Shown here one piece after another: positions 43,390 through 51,272 of a stretch of DNA of 59,559 nt. The notes under the pieces are model-generated. The model was given only the letters and a program-made list of their open reading frames with translations, did no database searches and was not told the origin of the DNA. Where the stretch lies: IMG/VR virus record IMGVR_UViG_3300008259_003317, positions 1 through 59,559 of that record. One strand, 5' to 3'. How positions within the stretch are numbered: the first letter of the stretch is position 1; every line of letters starts with the position of its first letter. Source of the DNA: a virus. Position numbers and translations under genes: made by a program.

Positions 43390-44527
43390 TTTGCAATTTA
43401 TTAAAATATTCAGAGGATGCATTTAACGGAACAATCAGTAATATTGATGTATCACTTTTACTATTCCATACTCCAACATTAATACCATTATTATAAAAAA
43501 CTTCTTCTGCCGTAGGTTTAATTGTTAATTTAAAAACTAAACCATAATTTTTATAACTTAACACAGATCCATTACTAACTAAATTATCCATTACAAATTT
43601 TGCTCTAGCAAGAGTGCTTTCAAAATTTTCATAATGGTTTTCTTTTTCTAAAATTTCTAAGTATTTTAAGGTACAATATACACCGCTTAGAGAAAAAGAA
43701 TATGTAAATCCGTGAGCTAAAAATTTATCCTTAACAGACTGATAAATTTTATCATTTACAAGGCAGGCACTTAAAGGAAAATATCCTCCTGAAAACGATT
43801 TACCTAAACAAAAAATATCTGGATTAGCATATGGATTAAACCCAAAGAATTTTCCTGTCTTGCCGCCGCACATGGCAATATCATCTATAATTAAAACTAC
43901 ATTATTTTCTGTACATAAAGCTCTAAGTTCTTTCCAAAATTCATCAGACAACGTATCTAAACCGTTATTCCAAGAGCATGATTCTATAACTATACAATTT
44001 GCATCACTTATTTCTTTTCTTATAAGTTCTATATCAAAAGAAGGAAGTACACAACAATTTATGTGTTTACCCCAATGCTGAGTCATCTCAGGAATAGAGC
44101 CTATACTTGAAACTAAAAAAGTACTTCCATGATAAGAACTTTGGAAGCCTATGATTTTTTGCCTGTCTGGGTTGTACATTGTTGCTAATTTAATAGCACT
44201 TTCAACAGCATCACTTCCAGATAAGGTAAACAACGATTTGTAGCCATTGCTCAGATCAAATAGCTTTTCAGATAAATTTAAGACAGCTTCATTGGTAGTC
44301 ATATACTCCCCGCTTACAAACGGGTTTTTAAGCATCTGTTCACTGACGTAATCTATTATGTCTTTTCTATTAAATCCTAGCATAAAACAGCCAGCATTTC
44401 CAAGACTTAGATCTAAAATATCTTTTCCGCTATCTGTGTAACTAAACTGACTGTAAGATTCAATCACACGGGTTTTTGACCAATTTGAATTTACAACGAA
44501 TGGATATAATAATTTAGGATGTTTCAT
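43358..44527 (-). CDS. class III PLP aminotransferase
   Basis: 389 aa from ATG 44527 (the longer frame begins inside the divergent promoter). The PLP sites are complete: SGSDAVESAIK (103-113), SYHGST (131-136), IIDD (Asp 215/216) and the Schiff-base Lys243 in LGKSFSGG. Related to glutamate-1-semialdehyde and diamine or aminosugar aminotransferases. It would make or use an amine on a small molecule or sugar. Divergent from the 44588 radical-SAM gene. Confidence 0.85.
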   Translation of the reverse strand: MKHPKLLYPFVVNSNWSKTRVIESYSQFSYTDSGKDILDLSLGNAGCFMLGFNRKDIIDYVSEQMLKNPFVSGEYMTTNEAVLNLSEKLFDLSNGYKSLFTLSGSDAVESAIKLATMYNPDRQKIIGFQSSYHGSTFLVSSIGSIPEMTQHWGKHINCCVLPSFDIELIRKEISDANCIVIESCSWNNGLDTLSDEFWKELRALCTENNVVLIIDDIAMCGGKTGKFFGFNPYANPDIFCLGKSFSGGYFPLSACLVNDKIYQSVKDKFLAHGFTYSFSLSGVYCTLKYLEILEKENHYENFESTLARAKFVMDNLVSNGSVLSYKNYGLVFKLTIKPTAEEVFYNNGINVGVWNSKSDTSILLIVPLNASSEYFNKLQTRLQNACSLS

Positions 44528-44541
44528 ATTTTCTTTGCGAT

Positions 44542-44559
44542 TATTTAACCCGATAAATA
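44542..44559. promoter_or_regulatory. divergent late-type elements
   Basis: GATAAATA on plus (44552-44559, 28 nt before the radical-SAM start) and TTAAATA on minus (44542-44548, 15 nt before the aminotransferase start). The plus element is the stronger. Confidence 0.5.
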
Positions 44560-44587
44560 TCAAGTCTTAAAAGAACTGAAATTATAT

Positions 44588-46495
44588 ATGAAATCTGTCT
44601 ACTTGATTCAGCCCGAAATTACCTCAGGTGTTCTCAACGAACACTATTTGCCTTTTAGTGTGGGCTGTATATGGGCATACGCAAATCAATTTGAATATGT
44701 AAAAAACAATTTTACTTTAAAAGATGTTGTTTGGAAACGAGAGCGTCAGGTAGATGTACTAAACAGAATAGATAACCCTGATATTGTTGGATTTAGCACT
44801 TATGTTTGGAACCATAATTGGAATATATCTCTTGCAAAAAAAATTAAAAAAAGATGGCCTAATTGTTTAATTGTTTTTGGTGGGCCTAGCATTAATGAAA
44901 CATGGTTAAAACATGATTTTATTGATGTTGCTATGTTTGGTGAAGGCGAAGAAGCATGGGCTAAATTGTTAAAGATGGTTGTAGATAATGAGCCTATACA
45001 TCGTTATTGGAACAACCCGCGTCAAACAAATATTTCCGATTATCCTAGTCCGTACACAACTGGATTCTTTGATAAAATTATTGCTGACAACCCAGATGTA
45101 ATGTGGTTCATGATGTTAGAGACAAATAGAGGTTGTCCTTATCATTGTACTTTTTGTGGTTGGGGCGCAGATTATCTAAACAAATTAAAAGTTTTTAATT
45201 TAGATAGAGTAGCACATGAAATTGAATGGGCCATAACACATAACATTCATTGGATTTTTGTTATCGATGCTAATAGCGGAATTTTAAAAGAACGAGACGT
45301 AGAAATAGCGTGGATGATTAGACATGCAGTTGAAACACCAGGAAGCAAAATACGTCGTGTTACATTTAATCATGCAAAAAATTTAAATGAACATTGCTTT
45401 GAAATGGAAAAAATTATTCAAGAGTGGACTTACGGACTTGAAATAGCTATTCAAAGTCTACACGAGCCTACGCTGGAAGCCAGCAAAAGAATTAACATGG
45501 GCTTAAACAATCTTGAAAGAGTTTATGAACTAAGCAGAAAATACGGCATTCGATACTACACTGAATTAGTCCTTGGCTTACCTTTAGAAACAAAAGAAAC
45601 TTATATAAACGGTCTAATGAAACTTACTGAATTAGGTCAACACGATTCAATAAAAACATATCTATGTACAGTTATTCCCAATAGCGAAATGGACAGTGAA
45701 GAATATCGAAGCAAATACGGTATTAAACTAATTTATCCTAGAGATATGTACAGAAGTTTAGAAGAAAGAAAATGGGACGATGAAGATAACAGTCATGAAG
45801 ATATAGCCATGGTATGTGAAACTGATTCTGCTTCAAGACAAGATTTAGCTGACTGTTTAAGTTATGCGTGGATGATGAGTCAATTTCATTACAGCGGTTA
45901 TACTCAATTAATATCTAGATATCTATATCATATGAAGGGTGTGTCTTACAGAACATTCTATGATAAATTGTATCATGCATTAAAAACAGATCCTGTAGGA
46001 AGACACTTGTTAGAAAATGTTGAAGAAATTCTAATAAATTATCTAACACACGGTGAGATACCTAGTAATGAAAAATGGGGGAACGTAATTGCATTGACTT
46101 TATCAGAAAGTTATGGTGGCAATGAAATTTACGACAACGCAGATTATTTTATATCTTTAGGTATCAATATAGGAAGAGAAATATCTGCCTTAGATCCTAG
46201 CATTGAAGAGCTGCAAAAAGCATTTATTAAAAACAACAAAAACAAATACCCGTACAGCATAGTATCTAGTGTTGACATTGATAGATGGGAAAACGCCCAC
46301 GTTGTTTACGAAATCAAAGATAGAATTTCCGTTAGTCATCAACAGGATCAGATGTATGAAAAATGGTTAAGAAAAACTGATATTATTAACATTACTAATC
46401 CCTATGTTGAAAAGTTTATTAAAGGAACTTACAAACGAACTGTAATTCCTATCATTTCAACTCCAACTACAGTGATGGATGGAAGACCTTTATGA
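44588..46495 (+). CDS. radical SAM enzyme with B12-binding-like domain (long form)
   Basis: 635 aa. The B12-binding-like N-terminus (IVFGGPSI near residue 97, GEGEEAW near 119) is followed by GCPYHCTFCGW (about 184-192) and LVLGLPLETKETY (near 330). A long C-terminal region (450-635) has no recognised domain and no precedent among the other island members. Heads an operon with a Tes-like radical-SAM gene and a 2OG gene. Confidence 0.85.
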   Translation: MKSVYLIQPEITSGVLNEHYLPFSVGCIWAYANQFEYVKNNFTLKDVVWKRERQVDVLNRIDNPDIVGFSTYVWNHNWNISLAKKIKKRWPNCLIVFGGPSINETWLKHDFIDVAMFGEGEEAWAKLLKMVVDNEPIHRYWNNPRQTNISDYPSPYTTGFFDKIIADNPDVMWFMMLETNRGCPYHCTFCGWGADYLNKLKVFNLDRVAHEIEWAITHNIHWIFVIDANSGILKERDVEIAWMIRHAVETPGSKIRRVTFNHAKNLNEHCFEMEKIIQEWTYGLEIAIQSLHEPTLEASKRINMGLNNLERVYELSRKYGIRYYTELVLGLPLETKETYINGLMKLTELGQHDSIKTYLCTVIPNSEMDSEEYRSKYGIKLIYPRDMYRSLEERKWDDEDNSHEDIAMVCETDSASRQDLADCLSYAWMMSQFHYSGYTQLISRYLYHMKGVSYRTFYDKLYHALKTDPVGRHLLENVEEILINYLTHGEIPSNEKWGNVIALTLSESYGGNEIYDNADYFISLGINIGREISALDPSIEELQKAFIKNNKNKYPYSIVSSVDIDRWENAHVVYEIKDRISVSHQQDQMYEKWLRKTDIINITNPYVEKFIKGTYKRTVIPIISTPTTVMDGRPL

Positions 46496-47658
46496 TTATA
46501 GGATTTAATCAATCTAACATTGAAAGGTTACAAGAATCCATCAAAGGAACTTTGTTAGATCAAACAGTAAGTCTTTGTCATCAGTGCCATAGGCACATTC
46601 CTGCGTGGCGATATCATAAAGACAATCAAGTGTTTATTGCTAAAGCGTGTCCTATACACGGTGTTAGTCATCACATGATTGAAGCTGATTATGAGTTTTA
46701 CGCTAACCTGTATTATACTCAGGATAATCCTCAGTTTAATTTTAATGGCGGAGTACTTATTGAAGGCAGTGATCGTTGTAATTTAGAATGCCCACATTGT
46801 TATCATTTACCAGAAAACGATACCCGCGATCCTTCTATAGAAGAATTGCTTGATCAAATACGAGCCATGCCGGTGGGTGAGGATGGAGTACATAGAATTA
46901 TCCTCGCTGGTGCTGAAAGTACCTTACGCAAAGACTTTCCAGAATTGGTAACAGCAATACGTGGGCTACACCCTGCAATAGATGTTAGTGTAATGACTAA
47001 CGGAATACGTTTTAATGATATTGAATTCTCTCACAAGTGTGTTGAAGCGGGACTTGCAGGTGTTAATATTGGTCTTAATCATCCAAGTTACATTGATCAC
47101 GAAACAGTAAGACGTAAGCAAGTTAGTGCTATTGAGAACATGCACAGAGAAGATGTTAAGATAGGTTACATTAGTTATACTATGGTGGACTTTAGTGAAC
47201 TTGATTACATCTTAACCGAGATTACTAGTAACCCATGGACTCCTAAAAACTTCCGCATCCGTAATGGTGCAGAGATAGGTCGTAATGCTAGTACTGAACA
47301 ACCATTTGTTAGTAACTTATACAAACGTGCAGAGCAATGGTGTAAGGACAACGGCAAACATTTTGAACGCATCATCGAAGCAGACAATAACATTTATCAT
47401 GTAATGGTTAAGATTGAAGATAAGATTGTACGTTTGATTAGTTGGTGTGACGAAACTAACATTGATATGGAAGAGTTACGTAGTGGACCTTGGTGTAACT
47501 TTGTGCCTGACGGTATTACAAACTTTCTACATCAAATTATTAGAAGAGATATTTGGAAAAATCAGAAACTTGTATTGCCAGACAGTCCACCTAATAGATA
47601 TTTGTTTAATAGAAACCCTGTTAAAACAAAACTAGATTTACTTAATATAGACCTATAA
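46492..47658 (+). CDS. radical SAM protein with N-terminal CxxC/CPxHG domain
   Basis: 388 aa. The N-terminal zinc-ribbon-like part LCHQCHRHIPA...KACPIHG (residues 23-55) is the hallmark of the MJ0619/tetraether-lipid-synthase-like radical SAM group. The core motif is RCNLECPHCYH (about 94-101), with LAGAEST replacing GGEPT. C-terminal cysteines (SWCD, GPWCN) may hold another cluster. Members act on lipids or pterins. A lipid substrate would fit the desaturase, but this is inference. Confidence 0.75.
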   Translation: MIIGFNQSNIERLQESIKGTLLDQTVSLCHQCHRHIPAWRYHKDNQVFIAKACPIHGVSHHMIEADYEFYANLYYTQDNPQFNFNGGVLIEGSDRCNLECPHCYHLPENDTRDPSIEELLDQIRAMPVGEDGVHRIILAGAESTLRKDFPELVTAIRGLHPAIDVSVMTNGIRFNDIEFSHKCVEAGLAGVNIGLNHPSYIDHETVRRKQVSAIENMHREDVKIGYISYTMVDFSELDYILTEITSNPWTPKNFRIRNGAEIGRNASTEQPFVSNLYKRAEQWCKDNGKHFERIIEADNNIYHVMVKIEDKIVRLISWCDETNIDMEELRSGPWCNFVPDGITNFLHQIIRRDIWKNQKLVLPDSPPNRYLFNRNPVKTKLDLLNIDL

Positions 47659-48344
47659 TGGGAATAGCTTTTTTACCTATAGATATAGAAACAGCATTGC
47701 CTGATGAACAAAAGATTATTGACTACTGTAATCGCCAGAGTTTTTTAGACAAAAGCATTTCTAATTGCTGGGATACTGTTCCAGTTTATGCGCGACTTAA
47801 TGAAGATCAATTACACGATATTCCTACACTGCTAGAATTAATACGGACAAAAACTGTTTATACTGGCATAAAAGGCAAATATTTAAATAATTTTGATAAA
47901 GAATTTCCAGAAATCGCAGCAATTATAGATCAATTGCCTTTTAAAGAACTAGCATACGCAGTACTTTTTAGGCAAACCTCTGAAGTTAATCCGCATATGG
48001 ACCGAGGAAAAGAAGAACTTTACGATTCTACTTTAGTAGAAAATGACGATACAAAAGCATTGTATCTAGAGCCAAAACGTTATAATATTTTACTTACCAA
48101 GCACGACTATAAAAGTTTTTATGTTTGCAATACTCAAGATAGTAATCCAATATATCCTGAAATTCCAAAACATAGAGCCTGTTTTGCTTTTTCAAATGAC
48201 GAACATTATCACGGTGCAAATTTTGTTGGTCAGGATAAAATCATGTTATTCATGTCTGGATCTTTAGATAAATTAAAACATCAAGAATTAATTAAAAAAA
48301 GTATGCAGAAATACTCTAAAGAAGTTATAGCGTTTTACCAATAA
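47658..48344 (+). CDS. 2OG dioxygenase-like protein, paralogue of the 13542 gene
   Basis: 228 aa. Starts FLPIDIETALPDEQ like 13542. NPHMDRG gives HxD (near residue 115), and HYHGANF the distal His. The C-terminal helix (HQELIKKSMQK) is also shared. TAATG coupled. 20-bp convergent overlap with the methyltransferase gene. Confidence 0.75.
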   Translation: MGIAFLPIDIETALPDEQKIIDYCNRQSFLDKSISNCWDTVPVYARLNEDQLHDIPTLLELIRTKTVYTGIKGKYLNNFDKEFPEIAAIIDQLPFKELAYAVLFRQTSEVNPHMDRGKEELYDSTLVENDDTKALYLEPKRYNILLTKHDYKSFYVCNTQDSNPIYPEIPKHRACFAFSNDEHYHGANFVGQDKIMLFMSGSLDKLKHQELIKKSMQKYSKEVIAFYQ

Positions 48345-48918
48345 CCATAAATCTTTTATACAACGGAAGCTCTAACTCTCCAGCCCATAGCACTTTAATG
48401 TGACACTGCTGTTTAAATTCTTCCAAGTCTTTGGCAATCCGAACATGTTCTGGGATATTGTAATTATTACTTTGTAAAACTAGTAAACTATTATGAGGAT
48501 GCCCGCTTAACCACAAGTCATATTGATCCTGTGTAATATGTTCGCAACTAGTATTGATGATAACATCTGCATCGCTACGAACTGTACACATGTCTGCTGT
48601 TACAGCTCGAAACTTTCCAACCATCTCTTCTATTTTGTTCATGTTAGTGGCAATTGGTTCACAAGTAGGATCAATATCAATACTTCGGATATTAGATACA
48701 GGAACATCGCTTTGGAATAACATACTGGCCAATACTCCAACCCAACCTCCGTGTATGTCTATTGACACAAATTTTTTTACATGTGGTCGTAAATTTTTAA
48801 TTAACCACTCTTTGCTTTTAAGTTGACCTGACCAAAATGCATCCATAGTCCGTATAGGGTCTGAACTTTGTCGGATAGCCTGCATCCAATGATGTAGATG
48901 TTCTGTATCTATTTGCAT
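48325..48918 (-). CDS. SAM-dependent methyltransferase-like protein
   Basis: 197 aa. VSIDIHGGWVGVLA (about residues 51-64) is a motif-I variant, RSIDIDPTCEPIA the acidic strand, and VIINTSCEHI (about 115) motif IV. Similar small methyltransferase-like proteins are widespread in marine T4-like phages. Follows the radical-SAM gene with a 10-nt overlap. Confidence 0.65.
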   Translation of the reverse strand: MQIDTEHLHHWMQAIRQSSDPIRTMDAFWSGQLKSKEWLIKNLRPHVKKFVSIDIHGGWVGVLASMLFQSDVPVSNIRSIDIDPTCEPIATNMNKIEEMVGKFRAVTADMCTVRSDADVIINTSCEHITQDQYDLWLSGHPHNSLLVLQSNNYNIPEHVRIAKDLEEFKQQCHIKVLWAGELELPLYKRFMVIGKTL

Positions 48919-49877
48919 TTTGGTATCTTACTATCTGCTGAACTTACACATGTGGGAGTAATACAGCGTTTAGGTTCCTTAAATAATTCAAAGTGTTCAA
49001 GAGTTCCTAGAGGTTCATCATGACAACTATAACTTCTTTTAACTTCGTTGCTTCTTATTATAACACTTTGATAACCGCTATTGCAAGTCCAATCTTTAAA
49101 TTTATTAAATCCAAAAGCATTAAATCTTTCAGCCTGATCAAAGTAATAATCTTTAACCCCATCGTTGAGACGAATCTGATAAACGTCTTCTCCTTGTGAT
49201 TTTTGTGGAAACCCTTCTTGCATTAGTTTAATCATATCATCAGTGTAGCCATCAACTACACGACTAGCAGTAAGATCACTTTGTGGTTTAAGAGTTACAT
49301 TGATTCCACGTTTATGAAATCTTGCCATACGCTCATATAATTCATAAAACTTTTCAGGAACCATAACTTGATTAACAGTAACATGTACTAGTTCATATTG
49401 TAATTGTAAACACTTGTCACCGAACTCTTGTTCTCCTGCAAATTCATCATGGAAGCTGGCTGTAATACTTCTTCGTTGTAACAAAGCAGTTGCATCACAC
49501 CAACTTTTCCACCATTTACTTCCTGGCGACAAATTAGTAGTCATATGCACACTTTGGTAACTGCTTTCTTTTTCGTCTAGGTGTTTGATTAAATCCAAAA
49601 GATGTTTATAGGCAGTTGGTTCGCCACCACTAAAACTCCAATGGAATTGGTTAAACCCATTGGCCCGTGCTTGTCTTTTAATCTCGTCTACTGTGGATTT
49701 GTAAACTTCAAGTGGTTGGTGATCCAATTTGTCGCTACGGGCATATGGCCAACAGTAGCTACAATTATAATTACAAAATCGTCCAAGAATCCAACTTACA
49801 GAAAACAACGGACGATCTAACATGGTACGTTGTCCAAAACTTACAATTTGTTCGAATGGTATTTGGTTAAAGTTCAT
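48909..49877 (-). CDS. radical SAM enzyme
   Basis: 322 aa. RFCNYNCSYCWP (about residues 33-41) and FSGGEPT (near 81) define the core. The C-terminus carries CNS, SCH and CITPTCVSS cysteines. Paralogue of 22331 and 24019. It is the outermost gene of the island; the tRNA-like gene and the right-hand phage region begin 77 nt away. Confidence 0.85.
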   Translation of the reverse strand: MNFNQIPFEQIVSFGQRTMLDRPLFSVSWILGRFCNYNCSYCWPYARSDKLDHQPLEVYKSTVDEIKRQARANGFNQFHWSFSGGEPTAYKHLLDLIKHLDEKESSYQSVHMTTNLSPGSKWWKSWCDATALLQRRSITASFHDEFAGEQEFGDKCLQLQYELVHVTVNQVMVPEKFYELYERMARFHKRGINVTLKPQSDLTASRVVDGYTDDMIKLMQEGFPQKSQGEDVYQIRLNDGVKDYYFDQAERFNAFGFNKFKDWTCNSGYQSVIIRSNEVKRSYSCHDEPLGTLEHFELFKEPKRCITPTCVSSADSKIPKCK

Positions 49878-49918
49878 TAGATGTATTTAACGTATAGCAA
49901 CTAGGGTACCAAAATAAC

Positions 49919-49947
49919 TTGACTTTATCCAATATCGAATATATACT
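49919..49947 (+). promoter_or_regulatory. sigma70-like promoter, TTGACT-17-TATACT
   Basis: TTGACT 49919-49924 and TATACT 49942-49947, 17-nt spacer. The -10 ends 6 nt before the first base of the tRNA-like gene, so transcription would start at its 5' end. Confidence 0.85.
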
Positions 49948-49953
49948 ATGCAT

Positions 49954-50070
49954 GTAGACGTGAGTGGAACTGGTAGACCTCTCCCGGTGGTATGTAACAA
50001 ACTGCCATTGGGAGGAACAGGCCAAGCCAATATGGCGGCTTTGTAGGTTCGAATCCTACCGTCTACACCA
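49954..50070 (+). tRNA. tRNA-like gene, unusually long (117 nt), anticodon uncertain
   Basis: The acceptor stem GTAGACG (49954-49960) with CGTCTAC (50060-50066) is perfect. Discriminator A and encoded CCA follow, and the T arm GTAGG-TTCGAAT-CCTAC (50043-50059) is perfect. The D region (GG at 49972-49973) resembles class II tRNAs, and a possible long variable arm lies at 50015-50042. In place of a normal anticodon arm is a hairpin of at least ten pairs (49981-49990 with 50005-50014) whose loop contains T-GTA-A, a possible Tyr-type anticodon. Either it carries an insertion or intron, or it is a degenerate tRNA. Its own promoter argues for expression. Confidence 0.6.
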
Positions 50071-50095
50071 TTATTAACTACACACAGAGGCTGGA

Positions 50096-50461
50096 ATGAA
50101 AAAGGCATTTTTGATTGGTTGCTTACTACTTGTAACAGTAATTGTAACTATGAGTTTTAATACTAAACCTCCCGTATCTACTGGAGTTATGACGTTTAAG
50201 GGTTGGGAAAATCCTGAGACAAAATTTGACGCTAGTAAAAACGAAGTAATGGATGTAAAATTGCGTTGGGTCGTTGTTAAAGATATCGATGCCGCTTGTA
50301 ACGCAGAACAAAAAAAGCGTGGAGGCAAAGTGTTTAACTTTGCAGTTCAGGCTTGTTCGTTTTGGCAAGGCAAAGAATGTATTATTATGACTCCAAAAAT
50401 GGCTAGTATTCATAACCTAGGACATGAGACTTTGCATTGTTTTAGAGGTGATTTCCATTGA
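50096..50461 (+). CDS. short exported protein with HEXXHXXXGXXH metallopeptidase motif
   Basis: 121 aa, SD GAGGCTGGA. An N-terminal hydrophobic segment (residues 4-19) is a signal peptide or anchor. Two Cys pairs may form disulfides. The extreme C-terminus is GHETLHCFRGDFH, which fits the zinc-binding pattern of metzincin-like peptidases (HEXXHXXXGXXH). The domain is far shorter than usual peptidases, so activity is unproven. Confidence 0.6.
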   Translation: MKKAFLIGCLLLVTVIVTMSFNTKPPVSTGVMTFKGWENPETKFDASKNEVMDVKLRWVVVKDIDAACNAEQKKRGGKVFNFAVQACSFWQGKECIIMTPKMASIHNLGHETLHCFRGDFH

Positions 50462-50853
50462 GGGACTTAGTTGAGGACATTTACAAAGATGCGGAGATTC
50501 TAAACAAAATCCGCACACGTGATGACTATGCTCAAAACCTATATGCGGCATGGTGTAATATGCGCTGGTGCCCAAAAGATCTTTGGCCTGCTATTAGACA
50601 AGATCCAAGCAAGGATTTATGGTCAGCTAGTTGGCGTGGCGCAGGCGGAATTGTAGCACGGTTTCGTAATAACGGTGAAGACTATATGGACTATTACTGT
50701 AGTGGTATGGGCGGTCTTGCAAGTTACGATTTGAAAGAAGGTGATGAGTACATGGCCCAAATGAAGTTTGTTCCAGAAGGAACTATTACAGACGAGATTG
50801 CCACAGATCTTGACAGGCTAGGTTGGTTTCCTGTACCATGGGAAGATGATTAA
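50458..50853 (+). CDS. hypothetical phage protein
   Basis: 131 aa from TTG 50458, with SD AGAGGTGA and TTGA overlap with the upstream stop. Acidic, Trp-rich (YAAWCNMRWC, SASWRGAGGIVA). Proteins with this W-RGAGG layout are known in T4-like phages without assigned function. No membrane segment. Confidence 0.6.
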   Translation: MRDLVEDIYKDAEILNKIRTRDDYAQNLYAAWCNMRWCPKDLWPAIRQDPSKDLWSASWRGAGGIVARFRNNGEDYMDYYCSGMGGLASYDLKEGDEYMAQMKFVPEGTITDEIATDLDRLGWFPVPWEDD

Positions 50854-50869
50854 GTTTTAAAGTAAATAT

Positions 50870-51052
50870 ATGATGGAAGACAAAGAAAAATTTATTTTTA
50901 CAGCTGAAGAGATTTTTCAGGATATCCCTGGAGATTCTGAAAATGTTATGATGAAGTTTCCAGATGAAGTGTTAGCACTTACTGGCTGGAAAGAAGGAGA
51001 CATATTGGATATTAAAGTAGAAGACGGTAAAATTATCGTCACAAAATCATAA
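50870..51052 (+). CDS. AbrB/MazE-like small protein
   Basis: 60 aa. ATG ATG start. The C-terminal MKFPDEVLALTGWKEGDILDIKVEDGKIIVTK pattern (given here by its key residues P, L, G-W-x-x-G-D, D-G-x-I) is the swapped-hairpin AbrB/SpoVT fold of DNA-binding antitoxin-type regulators. The acidic N-terminal arm is unusual. TAATG overlap with the IF-1 gene. Confidence 0.55.
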   Translation: MMEDKEKFIFTAEEIFQDIPGDSENVMMKFPDEVLALTGWKEGDILDIKVEDGKIIVTKS

Positions 51053-51270
51053 TGGCAAAAGACGACATTATTGAGTTAGTTGGGTCTGTTGAAGAAGTGC
51101 TACCAGGAAACATGTTTAGAGTTAAGGTGGAAAATATGCCTAATACTTTACTTTGTTACATGGGTGGAAAATTAAAGCAACACAAGATTAGAATCATTTT
51201 GGGTGACTCTGTCAAAATAGAAGTTAGTCCATATGATTTATCAAAAGGTAGGGTAACTTATAGGTTGTAA
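51052..51270 (+). CDS. infA: translation initiation factor IF-1 homologue
   Basis: 72 aa, exactly the bacterial IF-1 length. It begins MAKDD-I-E, has G-x-V-x-E-x-LPGNMFRVKVEN (OB-fold strands 1-2), GKLKQHKIRIILGD (strand 3-4) and ends SPYDLSKGRVTYR, all IF-1 landmarks. IF-1 binds the 30S A site and helps IF-2 and IF-3 during initiation. A phage copy could bias initiation toward phage messages, including the leaderless or TTG starts seen here, but that is inference. Confidence 0.9.
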   Translation: MAKDDIIELVGSVEEVLPGNMFRVKVENMPNTLLCYMGGKLKQHKIRIILGDSVKIEVSPYDLSKGRVTYRL

Positions 51271-51272
51271 CT

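Noticed and set aside
10884-49877. A classical RiPP cluster with a precursor peptide
   Set aside because: No short gene with a leader/core pattern or Cys/Ser/Thr-rich tail next to the radical-SAM genes was found. Small ORFs there are coupled enzyme fragments or overlapping frames.
49884-49890. TTAAATA as a late promoter for the 48909 gene
   Set aside because: Only 6 nt from the start codon and two bases from consensus; not distinguishable from AT-rich background. The TTAAATA at 19697 before the 19708 gene was rejected for the same reason.
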